A stretch of 64,000 nucleotides of DNA, taken from Salvelinus alpinus (taxonomy: Eukaryota > Chordata > Actinopteri > Salmoniformes > Salmonidae). Location: contig NC_092096.1 in the NCBI RefSeq assembly GCF_045679555.1, positions 30,417,624-30,481,623 of the forward strand, given 5' to 3'. The notes below the pieces were generated by a model. That model worked only from the letters and a program-made list of their open reading frames with translations, did not search any database and was not told where the DNA came from. How positions within the stretch are numbered: position 1 is the stretch's first letter; each line of letters opens with the position of its first letter. The position numbers and the translations under genes are program-made. Positions 15,183 to 26,862 of this stretch are shown one piece after another.

Positions 15183-15190
15183 GCGGGAAA
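15183..15190 (+). promoter_or_regulatory. E2F-like site in the orc5 upstream region
   Basis: The sequence GCGGGAAA (within GACGCGGGAAACTC) matches the core E2F/DP recognition sequence. It lies about 350 bp upstream of the orc5 ATG, with a CRE-like TGACGTG at about 15166. E2F control of replication-licensing genes is established in animals; its use here is inferred. A plausible 5' UTR intron follows: donor CAG|GTAACA at 15254 and acceptor TTATAG at 15471-15476. Confidence 0.45.
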
Positions 15191-15537
15191 CTCTTGACAT
15201 GTTTACTGGGATGTTGGATTGTGTAATTTCAGTAGTACATGAACTCCAACCAGGTAACATTATTCAGTATGCTTGCAGTAACAAAATATGAACTTTCAAC
15301 AACTTAACATTACCCTTGAGTTTCCACGAGAGCTACACTGTTGTTGTCAGTTGAGTTAGCTAGCTAGTTAGCACTGCAGCAGAGGAAGGGAAGCGAAGAC
15401 AGACAATTTGCACAATGCACTGCTAGTTTGAAAAGAGTTACCTTGTTCTGTAACTGTCTCTTTATCTCTGTTATAGGCCAAACTACTTTAAGTCATACAC
15501 TTTACGGTTCGGTGTGTGTCTAAAAGTAGCCTAAACA

Positions 15538-18500
15538 ATGGCAGCACAACTTCAGCACCTAGGGTATGATGATGAAAAGTTGCAGCGCGTGATGGAGAGG
15601 TTGCCTTGCAGAGATGTCCAGGCGAGAATGCTGCTGGCGTTAATGGGAGAGGTCTGTGTTTGATTTGAAACAACATTGTAACATCAAGCGCATTATGGTA
15701 AACAGTTAAATAAAGGTTGAATAAAACAACAGATAGTTAGCTGGCTATGACTATCTAACACTGGAACTCTTCCAAGTCAAGGTAAACTTTTGGTTTTACA
15801 AATGTATTGCCATCGTGGCCTGTCGGTTTAACTGCTAAACTGCTTACACTGTACTGCATGATTGTAGCGGGTTTACTAACGTTTTAGTTCTATTAGCTAT
15901 GTTGACTATGACGTTACTTTAGCTCATATGGTAACAAAGCTGTAGGCTGTGTGTAGCGGTTATGATATGGTTTGGCTTGGAAAGTTTTTTTTGCGAGTAT
16001 ATGCGAGAAGGAATACAACGTGGCTGCTATGAAAGTGAACTGTGTTTACGTGTGATCAGGGGTGTATTCATTTAGTTGATTCTGTTGAAAATTCAAGTAT
16101 CATGTAAGTAGCCTAAATCAATGTTACATTGAACTGGGTAAATGGAATATGGATGACAGTCATCCAATATGCTGTAATAGAAATAAGGCCATGAAAATAA
16201 AAATGATTGTCCTCCATCTTAAACAGCATCCACTGCCACAATTACATAATACATTAAAAACATTTTCTGTGAATCACAGTGAATCATTGTATTGACACTT
16301 TAATACATGGTGTACATTTTGTGCCTACAGTAATAGAAATAAGGCCATGAAAATAAAAATGATTGTCCTCCATCTTAAACAGCATCCACTGCCACAATTA
16401 CATAATACATTAAAAACATTTTCTGTGAATCACAGTGAATCATTCTATTGACACTTTAATACATGGTGTACATTTTGTGCCTACAGCCAGAGCAATGCAG
16501 CTACCCTTCCATTTTCAAACTAGCAATGGTCATCGTACCACAGGAAAAAGCCATGTGATACACACCTTGCTGAAGGAACTGGAGCTTCCCTATGCCACAG
16601 TGAGCTGTGTGGAATGTGTCTCTGTAGGACTGCTGTTTGAGCAGGTTCTCCTCTCCCTCTTTGGCTCCGACTCTGCCTCCCTACTGTCCCGCAGTCCGTC
16701 TCTGTCAGACTTCGTACGAGTCTACAAACAACTGTGTCCAGGCCTCAGCCAAGCAGACACGATACATTGTGAGTAAAAATGATCCTCACCTGTGATATTC
16801 CTGCTTGATAATCCACTTCTTTTAAAAATTGCATCCTCAGTTATAATGCAGGTTCTCTTTCCAGGTTCTCTATTGTTATAAAGCATCATTTGTGGTATAT
16901 AATGAAACAGTTACAGTGACCTCTGCTGTGTGTATCTTGGGTAGGTGCTGGACCGGGTTGAGCTCCTTAGAGATATGGAAGCCAATCTCCTCCCTGCCTT
17001 CTTGCGCCTTCAGGAACTGGTAAGAGTCATGTCACCTGTTGAGCATACTACTTCATTAAGTTGCAGACAGACTGAGTGATGGATTGTGAACTATCGCAGA
17101 AGGGTCCCTTTTTGATAGATTACCTTGACTTGAATGTTTCAAGGAGGCACTCGAATAAGTGCTTTGAAAGGCAGAGATGAGGAAGAATGACAATCATTCT
17201 TGATAATCATTCTTTGCATATTAATTCTGAACCTCAAAAGGGCAGATAGATGACCAGAATGTTTAGTTTAGTTTTCTTTTAGTTTTTAAAGTTGAATGCC
17301 GCCTGTCTATCTTGGTAGAAGTGTTTTAAAAACTCATCCTCTTGCATTGATATTGTAGTGGTACTGTAAAGGTGTAGTTGACTACTAAATGTTGAATACA
17401 AACATAGTTGTATTCTTTGAATCCACAATGTGATCTGATCCTGTACCTCTACGCTGTTTCCCTGGCAGGTTGATGACAATGTGACAGTGATCATGCTCAG
17501 TGAGATCGTGTGGGATAAGTTCCGACCCAACACTGGCTGCTTTGAACCACTGCTGCTCCACTTCCCTGACTACAGTAAAGGTACAGCTGTCAACAGACAA
17601 GCATTGAATTAGGTACAGATGGATTAGTGGCAGGGGAGGCTGCTGAGGGGAGGACGGCTCAATAATAATCTCCGCGAAGGAGCAAATGGAATGGCATCAA
17701 ACACCTGGAAACCATGTGTGTGATGTATTTGATTCCATGCCAATGATTCCGCTCCAGTTATTACCACGGGCCTGTTCTCCCCAATTAAGGTGCCACCAAC
17801 CTCATGTGATTAGTGAGAACTCTTTGTACATGTGGTTTTGCACCAACACTTGAGAAATGACTGTGACTAAGATGGCACCGAAGAGGATGGCTGACGTTTT
17901 ACATGCTCCTGACCAATTGTGCTTTTATTTTTGTGCATTATTTGTAACTTATTTTGTACATAAAGTTGCTGCTACCGTCTCTTATGACTGAAAATAACTT
18001 CTGGACATCAGAACAACGATTACTTAACATGAACTGGAAGAAGCTTTTTCCTTTAACGAGTCCTAAGGATATACTGCTCTCCCGGGAACAGGCCCAAATC
18101 CCCATCATTTGCGTGAAGAAAATACTGAGGAAAAGAGGACGCAGATCGGGCTGCCTTCTGAGAATCCGTAGGCGAGCGAGTTAACTCCCACTGCCTTCCG
18201 TTCTACTTGCTAACATGCAATAATTGGAAAATAAAATTGATGACCTACGATTATGATTGTCCTACCAACAGGACAATAAGTCCTGTAATATCTTATGTTT
18301 CACCGAGTCGTGGCTGAATGACGACACGGATAATATAGAACTGGCAGGATTTTCCATGCACCGGCAGAACCGAGATGCTACGTCTGGTAAGACGAGGGGT
18401 GGGGTTGTGTGTCTATTTGTCAATAACAGCTGGTGCACAATGTCTAATATTAAAGAAGTCTCAAGGTATTGTTCGCCTGAGATAGTGTTGTCTACAGCTT

Positions 18501-21500
18501 ATCATAAGGTACTCTATCTACCAAGAGAGTTCTCATCTATATTATTTGTAGCCGTGTATTTACCACCACAGACCGATGCTGGCACTAAGACCGCACTCAA
18601 CCAACTCTATAAGGCCATAAGCAAACAAGAAAATGCTCATCTAGAAGCGGTGCTCCTAGTGGCCGGGGACTTTAATGCAGACAAACTTAAATCAGTTTTA
18701 CCACATTTTTACCAGCATGTCACATGTGCAACCAGAGGAGGGAAAAAACTCTAGACCACCTTTACTGCACACACAGAGATGCATACAAAGCTCTCCCTCA
18801 CCCTCCATTTGGCAAATCTGACCATAATTCTATCCTCCTGATTCCTGCTTACAAGCTAAACCTAAAGCAGGAAGTACCAGTGACTCGCTCAATACGGAAG
18901 TGGTCAGATGACGAGGATGCTACGCTACAGGACTGTTTTGCTAGCACAGACTGGAATATGTTCTGGGATTCATCCATTGGCATTGAGGAGTATACCACCT
19001 CAGTCATCGGCTTCATCAATAAGTGCATCGACAACGTCGTCTCCACAGTGACCGTACGTACATATCCCAACCAGTAACCATGGTTTCTGCTTTCAAGGAG
19101 CGGGACACTAATCCGGATGCTTATAAGAAATCCCGCTATGCACTCAGACTAACCATCAAGCAAACGAAGCGTCAATACAGGATTAAGATTGAATCCTACT
19201 ACACTGGCTCTGACGCTCGTTGGATGTGGCAGAGCTTGAAAACTGTTACGGACTACAAAGGGAAACCCAGGCGCGAGCTGCCCAGTGACGCGAGCCTACC
19301 AGATGAGCTAAATGCCTTTTATGCTCACTTTGAGGCAAGCAAAACTGAAGCATGCACAAGAGCACCAGCTGTTCTGGATGACTGTGTGATAACGCACTCG
19401 GTCGCCGATGTAAGCAAGAGCTTTAAACAGGTCAACATTCAAGGTAACCTGTGAAGGTAACCTGCCTAAATGATTACCGCCCCGTAGCACTCACGTCGGT
19501 AGCCATGAAGTGCTTTGAAAGGCTGGTCATGGCTCACATCAACAGCATCCTCCCGGATACCCTAGACCCACTCCAATTCGCATACCGCCCTAACAGATCC
19601 ACAGATGACTCAATCGCACTCCACACTGCCCTTTCCCAGCTGGACAAAAGGAACACCTATGTGAGAATGCTGTTCATTGACTACAGCTCAGCGTTCAACA
19701 CCATAGTGCCCATGAAGCTCATCACTAAGCTAAGGACACTGGGACTAAACACCTCCCTCTGCAACTGGATCCTGGACTTCCTGACAGGCCGCCCGCAGAT
19801 GGTAAGGGTAGGAAACTACACGTCTGCCACGCTGATCCTCAACACTGGGGCCCCTCGGGTGAGTCCTTAGTCCATTCTGTACTCCCTGTTCACCCACGAC
19901 TGCATGGCCAAACATGACTCAACACTATCATTAAGTTTGCTGACAACACAACAGTGGTAGGCCTGATCACCGACAACAATGAGACATGCTATAGGGAGGA
20001 GGTCAGAGAACTGGCAGTGTGGTGCCAGGACAACAACCTCTCCCTCAATGTGAGCAAGACAAAGGAGCTGATCGTGGACTACAGGAAGAGGTGGGCTGAA
20101 CAGGCCCCCATTAACATCAACGGGGCTGTAGTGGAGCAGGTCGAGAGTTTCAAGATCCTTGGTGTCCACATCACCAACAAACTATCATGGTCCAAACACA
20201 CCAAGACAGTCGTGAAGAGGGCACGACAAAACCTTTTCCCCCTCAGGAGACTGAAAAGATTTGGCATGGGTCCCCAGATCCTCAAAAAGTTCTACATCTG
20301 CACCATTGAGAGCATCCTGACCGGTTGTATCACCGCCTGGTATGGCAACTGCTCGGCATCTGACTGTAAGGCACTACAGAGGGTAGTGCGTATGGCCCAG
20401 TACATCACTGGGGCCAAGCCTCCTGCCTTCCAGGACCTATATACTAGGTGGTGTCAGAGAAAGCCCCAACAAATTGTCAAAGACTCCAGTCACCCAAGTC
20501 ATAGACTGTTCTCTCTGCTACCGCACGGCAAGCAGTACCGGAGCCCCAAGTCTTGGACCAAAAGGCTCCTTAAAAGCTTCTACCCCCAAGCCATAAGACT
20601 GCTGAACAATGAATCAAATGGCCACCGGACTATTACGTTGACCCCCCCCCCCCCCCCCCCCCATTTGTTTTGTGCACTGCTGCTACTCTGTTTATTATCT
20701 ATGCATAGTCACTTCACCCCTACCTACATGTACAAATTACCTCAACTGGTCTGTACCCCTGCACACTGACTCGTTACAAGTACCCCCTGTATATAGCCTC
20801 GTTATTGTGTTAATAAAAAGTTATTATTTTTTTACTTTAGTTTACTTGGTAAATATTTTCTTAACTCTTCTTGAACTGTACTGTTGGTTAAGGGCTTGTA
20901 AGTAAGCATTTCACGGTAAGGTCTACACTTGTTGTATTCGGCGCATGTGACAAATACATTTTGATTTGATTTTGACAGAACACAACAAACAAAGGCATCC
21001 GTGAGAGAACTTCGAGAAAATGAGCACTTAGGCTTTAATCAATGTTTGAAAGAATGTCTGAGTTCCTGTACATAAAATGACTACAGTCGTGTGAGAGAGT
21101 CTTTGTGTGTGATTTCATTTGAGGCAGGCGTTGACTGTGTGTGTGTTGTTCCTGTGCAGGGGAGCTGCAGCAGATCCTGTCTGAGGACAGCCACCCGTCC
21201 TACTCCCCAGAGCTCTACTCTGCCTTCATCAACATCCTACTGGGAGTCTTCTACTCTGTCTGCAGGGACCTCCGAGAGCTCAGACACCTGGTCAGTTATG
21301 CACACTCATAGTAACACTGAACTCTCACAGACACATGCTCACACATTCAGACCACACTCAGTAAGGACACAGACACATTCAAAGTAACTCTCAACTCTCA
21401 CATAGCTGTTAACACGCTGTCATGACACGCTCTGTCATGACACATTCTAACAGCCCAGACAAAGAACAAGCTCTTGCACCCCTCTCTAGATGTATCTTGA

Positions 21501-24500
21501 TGCCCCCTTGTAAGTTTGAAGAAAAGGTCTGGCTTACACACTTATCCAGTCCTTTAAGATGTATTCTGGGGGCTTAAAGAAATGTCAATAGGTTGGTGCA
21601 AGGGGTTAATTTCAGATTAGGCAACAGTTTGCTCTGAATATGTACACACACACTCCATGCTACCCTTTGAGGATTTTATTTAGTCCACTTGAGTTACTAC
21701 TTCTAAGGATTGGGTTTTCTTTGATATGCAGAATTGTAATAATGATCCAACCTTGGCAGACATGTTGTTTACATTGTCATAGTCTGTACTTGTTGTCCTT
21801 TCATATTTTTAATTCTCTTTTCAAACAGGCTGCCCTCAATTTCTCTAAATTCGTTGAACCTTTGGAGCAAGGCAAAGGTAATATATTCATATTTCTAGAA
21901 CAGTAATAACTACATCAATATTTCAATTACTTTGCTGTCTTCCCTTAATCTCTCTCTCTCTGTACTTTAATTTGATGATGGATTCCTTTCATGTCATCCT
22001 CTCTCTAGCTTGTCTCTCAGATTATCAATGTTTAAATTTCAACCTTTATTTTCTCTGCCCTCAGTGAAAGAGGGTGACACTCACAAGCTGTGGAGGAACA
22101 TCGAGCCTTACCTGAAGAAGGCCATGCAGACGGTGTACCTGCGAGAGTTGTCCAGGTCTGTCTGTGTACATCTTCCTCAGCCAAAGATGATCAACTCCCA
22201 TTGATTTAGCTTCCCTGACCGACCTTCTCTCATGGACTGACAACAGACGTCCTTAATTCCGTTTGCCGGCTTTTATTACACAACAGCGGCTCAGTGCTGC
22301 TGGCTCTGTAATAGTGGTGTGTCCCCTGACTTTGTCATGTCTCTTCTGCTCAGTGTGCAGTGGGAGCAACAGCTGCAGATGGAGGAGAAGGAGGCAGGAG
22401 CTGTGAGAGGTAGGCAAGGAGAAGTGTGGACACACAGATACATATGCACGCATGCACTGGGAACAAGACCAGTGGAAATAACCTAGTTAGAATGGAGTGA
22501 CCAGGACCAGTTCACAGACTCCCAGACCCTAGCTATCCCCTTGTTTGTGTTGCTGCTTGTCCCCAGCCTGAGAGGGAGTTCAGGGGAGTGGACCCTCTAA
22601 ACTACCCCTATGTTTATCCCTGAATGTAGGGCCCACTCCAGACTCATTGGTACTAGATACCCAGACAGTGGAAACAACAGCAGATGTTTCTCTCATCCAA
22701 TCCACAAGCCGTCTGTAGATGATGCTGTTGTACATGTTTCCCAGGTAATGACATTGAGAGCTTCCTCTGCCTTTCTCAGGTCTGTCTGCTCATGCCCATG
22801 TGGAGTTGCCTTACTACTCCAAGTTCCTGCTGATAGCTGCATACCTGGGCTCCTCCAACCCTGCTCGCACTGACAAACGCTTCTTCCTCAAGGTACCTGT
22901 TCTCTCCTCAGCACCTGAACCTCATTCACCTCACCGTCTCAAAAGCTAGACACGTGATTGTCAAGTCATCATTAGAATAGGATTCAGTTGTTAAACATCA
23001 ATGCCACCTGCTATTCACCAACTCTATTTGCCTGCTACTTTACCTACTCTTATTTTTTCCCCTTCTCTTTTTTGTGTGTGTGGGGGGGTAGATCAGCTTT
23101 AATATTGCAGCTGGATTGTAGTTTCTATCAATGTAATTGTTTGCATAATTCCCCCCCCTTTTGTGTGTGTTTTAGTTAGTTGGTGATTTACATGATTCTT
23201 TTTCTCCCTTGTCCAACAGCACCATGGCAAAATAAAAAAGACCAACTTTTTGAAGAAACATGAAAAGGTGATTGTCTTCAGCTAAAGCTATTGTACTATT
23301 CTTTAGGTTTAGTCAATGAGATGTTCTACCTAGTGAATTCACCTCCCTCCCATTCAGACCAGTAATCACCTGCTGGGGCCCAAGCCGTTCCCTCTGGACC
23401 GTCTCATGGCCATCTTCTACAGTGTGGTGGATAGCAGAGTGGGCCCCACCGCCAGTGTTTTCTCTCAGGTCAGCTGAGACACTCAGGCTTTCTGCAGTGC
23501 CATCCAAGGGATAATTTCAATTGTTTTATTTAACCTTTATTTTGACAGGGAGTTGTGCTGAGATCAAGGTCTCTTGCAGATGAGCCCTGTATCAAACATA
23601 CACATCAATATACAATTCAATACATGAAAAGTAAAACGCAATCATATATACTGAACAATAATATAAACGCAACATTCAAAGATTTTGCGGAGTTACAGTT
23701 GATATAATATATTCAGTAGGCCCTTATCTATGGATCTCACATGACTAGGAAGGGGAGCAGCTATGGCTGGGGCTGGGACTGCATAGGGAGCCGGGCCCAC
23801 CCACTGGTGAGCTAGGCCTGCCAATCAGAATGAGTTTTCCCCACAAAAGGGCTTTATTACATATAGAAATACTCCTCAGTACCCCCCCACACGTTCCTGC
23901 AGGTGAAGAAGCCGGATATGGAGGTCCTGGGCTGGAAAGATTTCTAGAATATTTTATTTCAGCTCATGAAACATGGGACCAACACTTTACATGCTGCATT
24001 TTATATTTTTGTTCAGTATAAAACAAACTCATTCTTCAGTGAAAAGGTCCTCAATCAGCTCTGACTCTGAACTGGGATCATGGAAAATGATGTAGCAATG
24101 TTAGGTAGTGGAACTCCATTGTATGTGAATGGTAGTATTAGTATTGGATGATTCTTATTCTAATTCACCAGCTGTCTCTTTGGATAGATTATTTCAACCC
24201 CTGAACTGCTCTTGAATTGATGTGTGGTGTGGGCTTAATGTGAAGTGATTTTAAAATGATTTTTATCTCCAGTCTGAATTCTCTATTTGTGTAAAGCCAA
24301 ATGAAACATGGTTGATGACAAGCCCCCCCCCCCCCCCAGATCTCCTCCCTGGTGACCCTTCAGCTGTTGATTCAGGTGGGCCACGATGACCAGCTGGATG
24401 CGCCCAAGTACAAATGTGCCGTCTCTCTGGACTTCATCCTTGCCATCTCCAGGTGTGTATGTTATTGTTGTCTTTAGTGCAGGGCTCTCCAACCCTGTTC

Positions 24501-24845
24501 CTGGAGACATACCCTCCTGCAAGTGTTCGCTCCAACCCCAGTTGTAACTGACCTCTTTCGGTTCATCAACCAGCTAATTATTAGAACCTGGTGTGCTAGA
24601 TTAGGGTTGGAGGGAACCTACAGGAGGGTATCTCCCCAGGAACGGGGTTGGAGGGAACCTACAGGAGGGTAGCTCTCCAGGAACAGGGTCGGAGAGCCCT
24701 GCTTTAGTGTATTTGCCACAGATCTGTTTTACTGCTAGACATTTCTATTTTTAGAATATCAGATGCTGACTTTTGTGACCCCCTGCTCTTAATTTCCAGG
24801 ACTGTGAGCTTTGACATGGTAAAGTACCTGTATGACTTCCTCTAG
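15538..24845 (+). CDS. orc5: origin recognition complex subunit 5, 13 exons, frame broken in exon 2
   Basis: ORC5 is an AAA+ subunit of the nuclear complex that marks replication origins and loads the MCM helicase. Coding exons: 15538-15651, 16487-16768, 16945-17019, 17469-17580, 21160-21290, 21829-21877, 22065-22155, 22354-22409, 22780-22892, 23220-23267, 23358-23468, 24340-24452, 24800-24845. All junctions are GT-AG and the phases agree; the sum is 1,341 bp (446 codons plus stop; human is 435 aa). Motifs: Walker A GHRTTGKS (16528 on), Walker B region YIVLDRVE (exon 2/3 junction), [64 protein letters not shown], and the C-terminus VKYLYDFL. In exon 2 the first codons ([10 protein letters not shown]) and the last (TRYI) share one frame, but the P-loop and following 70 residues are in another. 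As assembled, translation would stop at TGA 16556-16558. All other exons look intact, so this is either an assembly or allelic defect or a recently damaged duplicate. Confidence 0.9.
16175..16486 (+). repeat. 156-bp tandem duplication ending at the orc5 exon 2 acceptor
   Basis: 16175-16330 and 16331-16486 are the same 156-bp sequence with one visible difference (CATTGTATTG against CATTCTATTG). Each copy ends in TTTTGTGCCTACAG, the splice acceptor of exon 2. The first copy therefore provides a second acceptor, followed at once by TAATAG, an in-frame stop if it were used. The start of the unit belongs to a dispersed repeat also seen inverted near 38785-38855. Confidence 0.93.
17625..17812. repeat. 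short dispersed element in orc5 intron 4
   Basis: The ends are roughly inverted: GGCAGGGGAGGCTGCTGAGG at 17629 and AAGGTGCCACCAACCTCATG near 17809. The interior (ATGGAATGGCATCAAACACC) resembles a very common salmonid MITE. It has no coding potential and lies just upstream of the L2 element. Confidence 0.6.
17858..20975 (+). mobile_element. LINE of the L2 clade, degenerate, in orc5 intron 4
   Basis: The element runs from AAGATGGCACCGAAGAGGAT (17869) to a 3' end ACAAATACATTTTGATTTGA (20951 on), the short-repeat tail typical of fish L2 elements. It carries endonuclease and reverse-transcriptase coding remnants in order on the plus strand, the same strand as orc5. A run of about 20 C interrupts the 3' UTR at 20643-20662. 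A second, truncated copy lies at 35236-36040. Confidence 0.88.
17980..20625 (+). pseudogene. L2 endonuclease / reverse transcriptase, broken
   Basis: Pieces of one polyprotein appear in several frames. The AP-endonuclease part shows FTESWLNDD (18300), [19 protein letters not shown] (18660) and SDHNSILL (18820). The reverse-transcriptase part shows [18 protein letters not shown] (19475), [24 protein letters not shown] (19670) and the catalytic box as FADNT (about 19938) where active elements have FADDT. The frame is broken at about 19077 and 19454 (where roughly 70 residues expected between the two halves are missing), and at 19868. It cannot encode an active protein. Confidence 0.85.
23520..23590. 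repeat. fragment of a dispersed repeat
   Basis: The sequence TTTATTTAACCTTTATTTTGACAG followed by AGATCAAGGTCTCTTGCAGA resembles the tail seen at 45958-46010. It is a short fragment in orc5 intron 11, immediately left of a Tc1-derived element. Confidence 0.45.
23645..24021. mobile_element. Tc1-derived non-autonomous element
   Basis: The left end, ATACTGAACAATAATATAAA at 23649, is inverted at the right end, TATATTTTTGTTCAGTAT at 24003-24020. Inside the right end is ATTTCAGCTCATGAAACATG, the same subterminal sequence found at 34885 in another copy. It has no transposase and lies inside orc5 intron 11. Confidence 0.8.
24481..24706. repeat. small inverted-repeat element in orc5 intron 12
   Basis: The ends are GCAGGGCTCTCCAACCCTGT (24480) and AACAGGGTCGGAGAGCCCTG (24682-24702), about 25 bp in inverted orientation. 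The right arm is partly duplicated (GGTTGGAGGGAACCTACAGG occurs at 24605 and 24646). No coding content is seen. Confidence 0.75.
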
Positions 24846-25232
24846 CCATGGTGGTTTAAGGGAGAGGAATTCAGCTGGACTCTGATGGAATGGAATGTAC
24901 TGGTAGACATTGGACAAACATGAGCAGAAAGGTGGGAGATGCCTCGCTTGTCTGGACTCCTCACTGTGTGTGCACTGTGCAGGACCAGAGGACTATGGAA
25001 TCATTAGGCCTATGCTTTACTGCCCCCTGGTGACTGACTGGGAACCACCTTCAGACACCAGCATCTGCAGCATTGTGAATGTACTGCATTGTGAATGCGC
25101 CTATTGATTCCTTAGCTGCGCCTATTGATTCCCTAGCTACACCTGTTTGATTGTGGTGAACAAACAATGGAGAACATTCATACTTTGCTGGATTCACAGG
25201 ATACCTTGGGGTTTTGGTGGACAATACTTCAA

Positions 25233-25238
25233 AATAAA
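25233..25238 (+). terminator. candidate orc5 polyadenylation signal
   Basis: AATAAA lies 388 bp after the orc5 stop codon, inside an otherwise gene-free 3' UTR. A short imperfect tandem repeat (CCTATTGATTCC) occurs at 25098-25143. No stronger signal lies between this site and the Tc1 element starting near 25378. Confidence 0.5.
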
Positions 25239-25377
25239 ATGTCCCTGTTAACAAAGGTTTCATAATTGTGACAGGATTCTGTTCTCTCCATAGTCTGACA
25301 TCTAAAGCTACGCACAATAAGAACCTGGTAGAATGAAGGACTCATCGAAGACTTCTTAAGGTACAAAATGTAGGGAA

Positions 25378-26862
25378 TATAATAAACTCAGCAACAACAC
25401 AAAAAAATCCCTTTTTCAGGACCCTGTCTTTCAAAGATCATTCGTAAAAATCCAAAAAACGTCACAGATCTTCATTGTAAAGGGTTTAAACACAGTTTCC
25501 CATGCTTGTTCAATGAACCATAAACATTTAATTAACATGCACCTGTGGAGCGGTCGTTAAGACACTAACAGCTTACAGACGGTAGGCAATGAAGGTCACC
25601 GTTATGAAGACTTAGGACACTAAAGAGGCCTTTCTACTGACTCTGAAAAACACCAAAAGAAAGATGCCCGGGGTCCCTGCTCAGCTGCATGAACGTGCCT
25701 TAGGCATGCTGCAAGGAGGCATGAGGACTGCAGATGTGGCCAGGGCAATAAATTGCAATGTCTGTGCTGTGAGACGCCTAAGACAGCGCTACAGGGAGAC
25801 AGGACAGACAGCTGATCGTCCTCACAGTGGCAGACCACGTGTAACAACACCTGCACAGGATCGGTACATCCGAACATCACACCTGCGGGACAGGTACAGG
25901 ATGGCAACAACAACTGCCCGAGTTACACCAGGAACGCACAATCCCTCCATCAGTGCTCAGACTGTCTGCAATAGGCTGAGAGAGGCTGGACTGAGGGCTT
26001 GTAGGCCTGTTTGTAAGGCAGATCCTCACCAGACATCACCGGCAACAACGTCGCCTATGGGCACAAACCCACCATCGCTGGACCAGACAGGATTGGCAAA
26101 AAGTGCTCTTTGACAAGTTGCAGTTTTGTCTCACCAGGGGTGGTGGTTGGATTTGCGTTTCTCGTCGAGGGAGCGTTACACCGAGGCCTGTACTCTGGAA
26201 CGGGACCGAGGTGGAGGGTCCGTCATGGTCTGGGGCGGTGTATCACAGCATAATCGGACTGAGCTTGTCATTGCAGGCAATCTCAACGCTGAGCGTTACA
26301 GGGAAGACATCCTCCTCCCTCATGTGGTACCCTTCCTGCAGGCTCATCCTGACATGACCCCGCATCGTGACAATGCCACCAGCCATACTGCTCATTCTGT
26401 GTGTGATTTCCTGAAAGACAGGAATGTCAGTGTTCTGCCATGGCCAGCGAAGAGCCCGGATCTCAATCCCATTGAGCACGTCTGGGACCTGTTGGATGTG
26501 AGGGCTAGGGCCATTCCCCCCCAGAAATGTCTGGGAACTTGCAGGTGCCTTGGTGGAAGAGTGGGGTAACATCTCACAGCAAGAACTGGCAAATCTGGTG
26601 CAGTCCACGAGGAGGAGATACACTGCAGTACTTAATGCAGCTGGTGGCCACACCAGATACTGACTGTTACTTTTTATTTTGACCCCCCTTTTGTTCAGGG
26701 ACACATTGTTCCATTTCTGTTAGTCACATGTCTGTGGAACTTGTTCAGTTTATCTCTCAGTTGTTGAATCTTGTTATGTTCATACTAAATATTTACACAT
26801 TAAGTTTGCTGAAAATAAACGCAGTTGACAGTGAGAGGACTTTCTTTTTTTGCTGAGTTTAT
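25378..26862 (+). mobile_element. Tc1/mariner transposon with decayed transposase
   Basis: The inverted ends are AATAAACTCAGCAACAACAC (25380) and TTTTTTTGCTGAGTTTATT (26845-26863). The element is about 1.5 kb, the normal size for Tc1, and lies just after the end of orc5. Its ends differ from those at 703-2037 and 58381-59987, so it is a separate lineage. Confidence 0.85.
25664..26660 (+). pseudogene. Tc1 transposase, frameshifted
   Basis: The N-terminal DNA-binding part reads MPGVPAQLHERALGMLQGG, then a helix-turn-helix and a GRPRVTTPAQD linker. The frame breaks at about 26050-26110. The catalytic part resumes in another frame with GGSVMVWGGVS, HRDNATSHTA (second catalytic Asp, about 26368) and [12 protein letters not shown], with 34 residues between that Asp and the Glu (D34E). 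The first catalytic Asp region is disrupted near 26110. The final part is broken again near 26510, next to a run of C. Confidence 0.85.
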
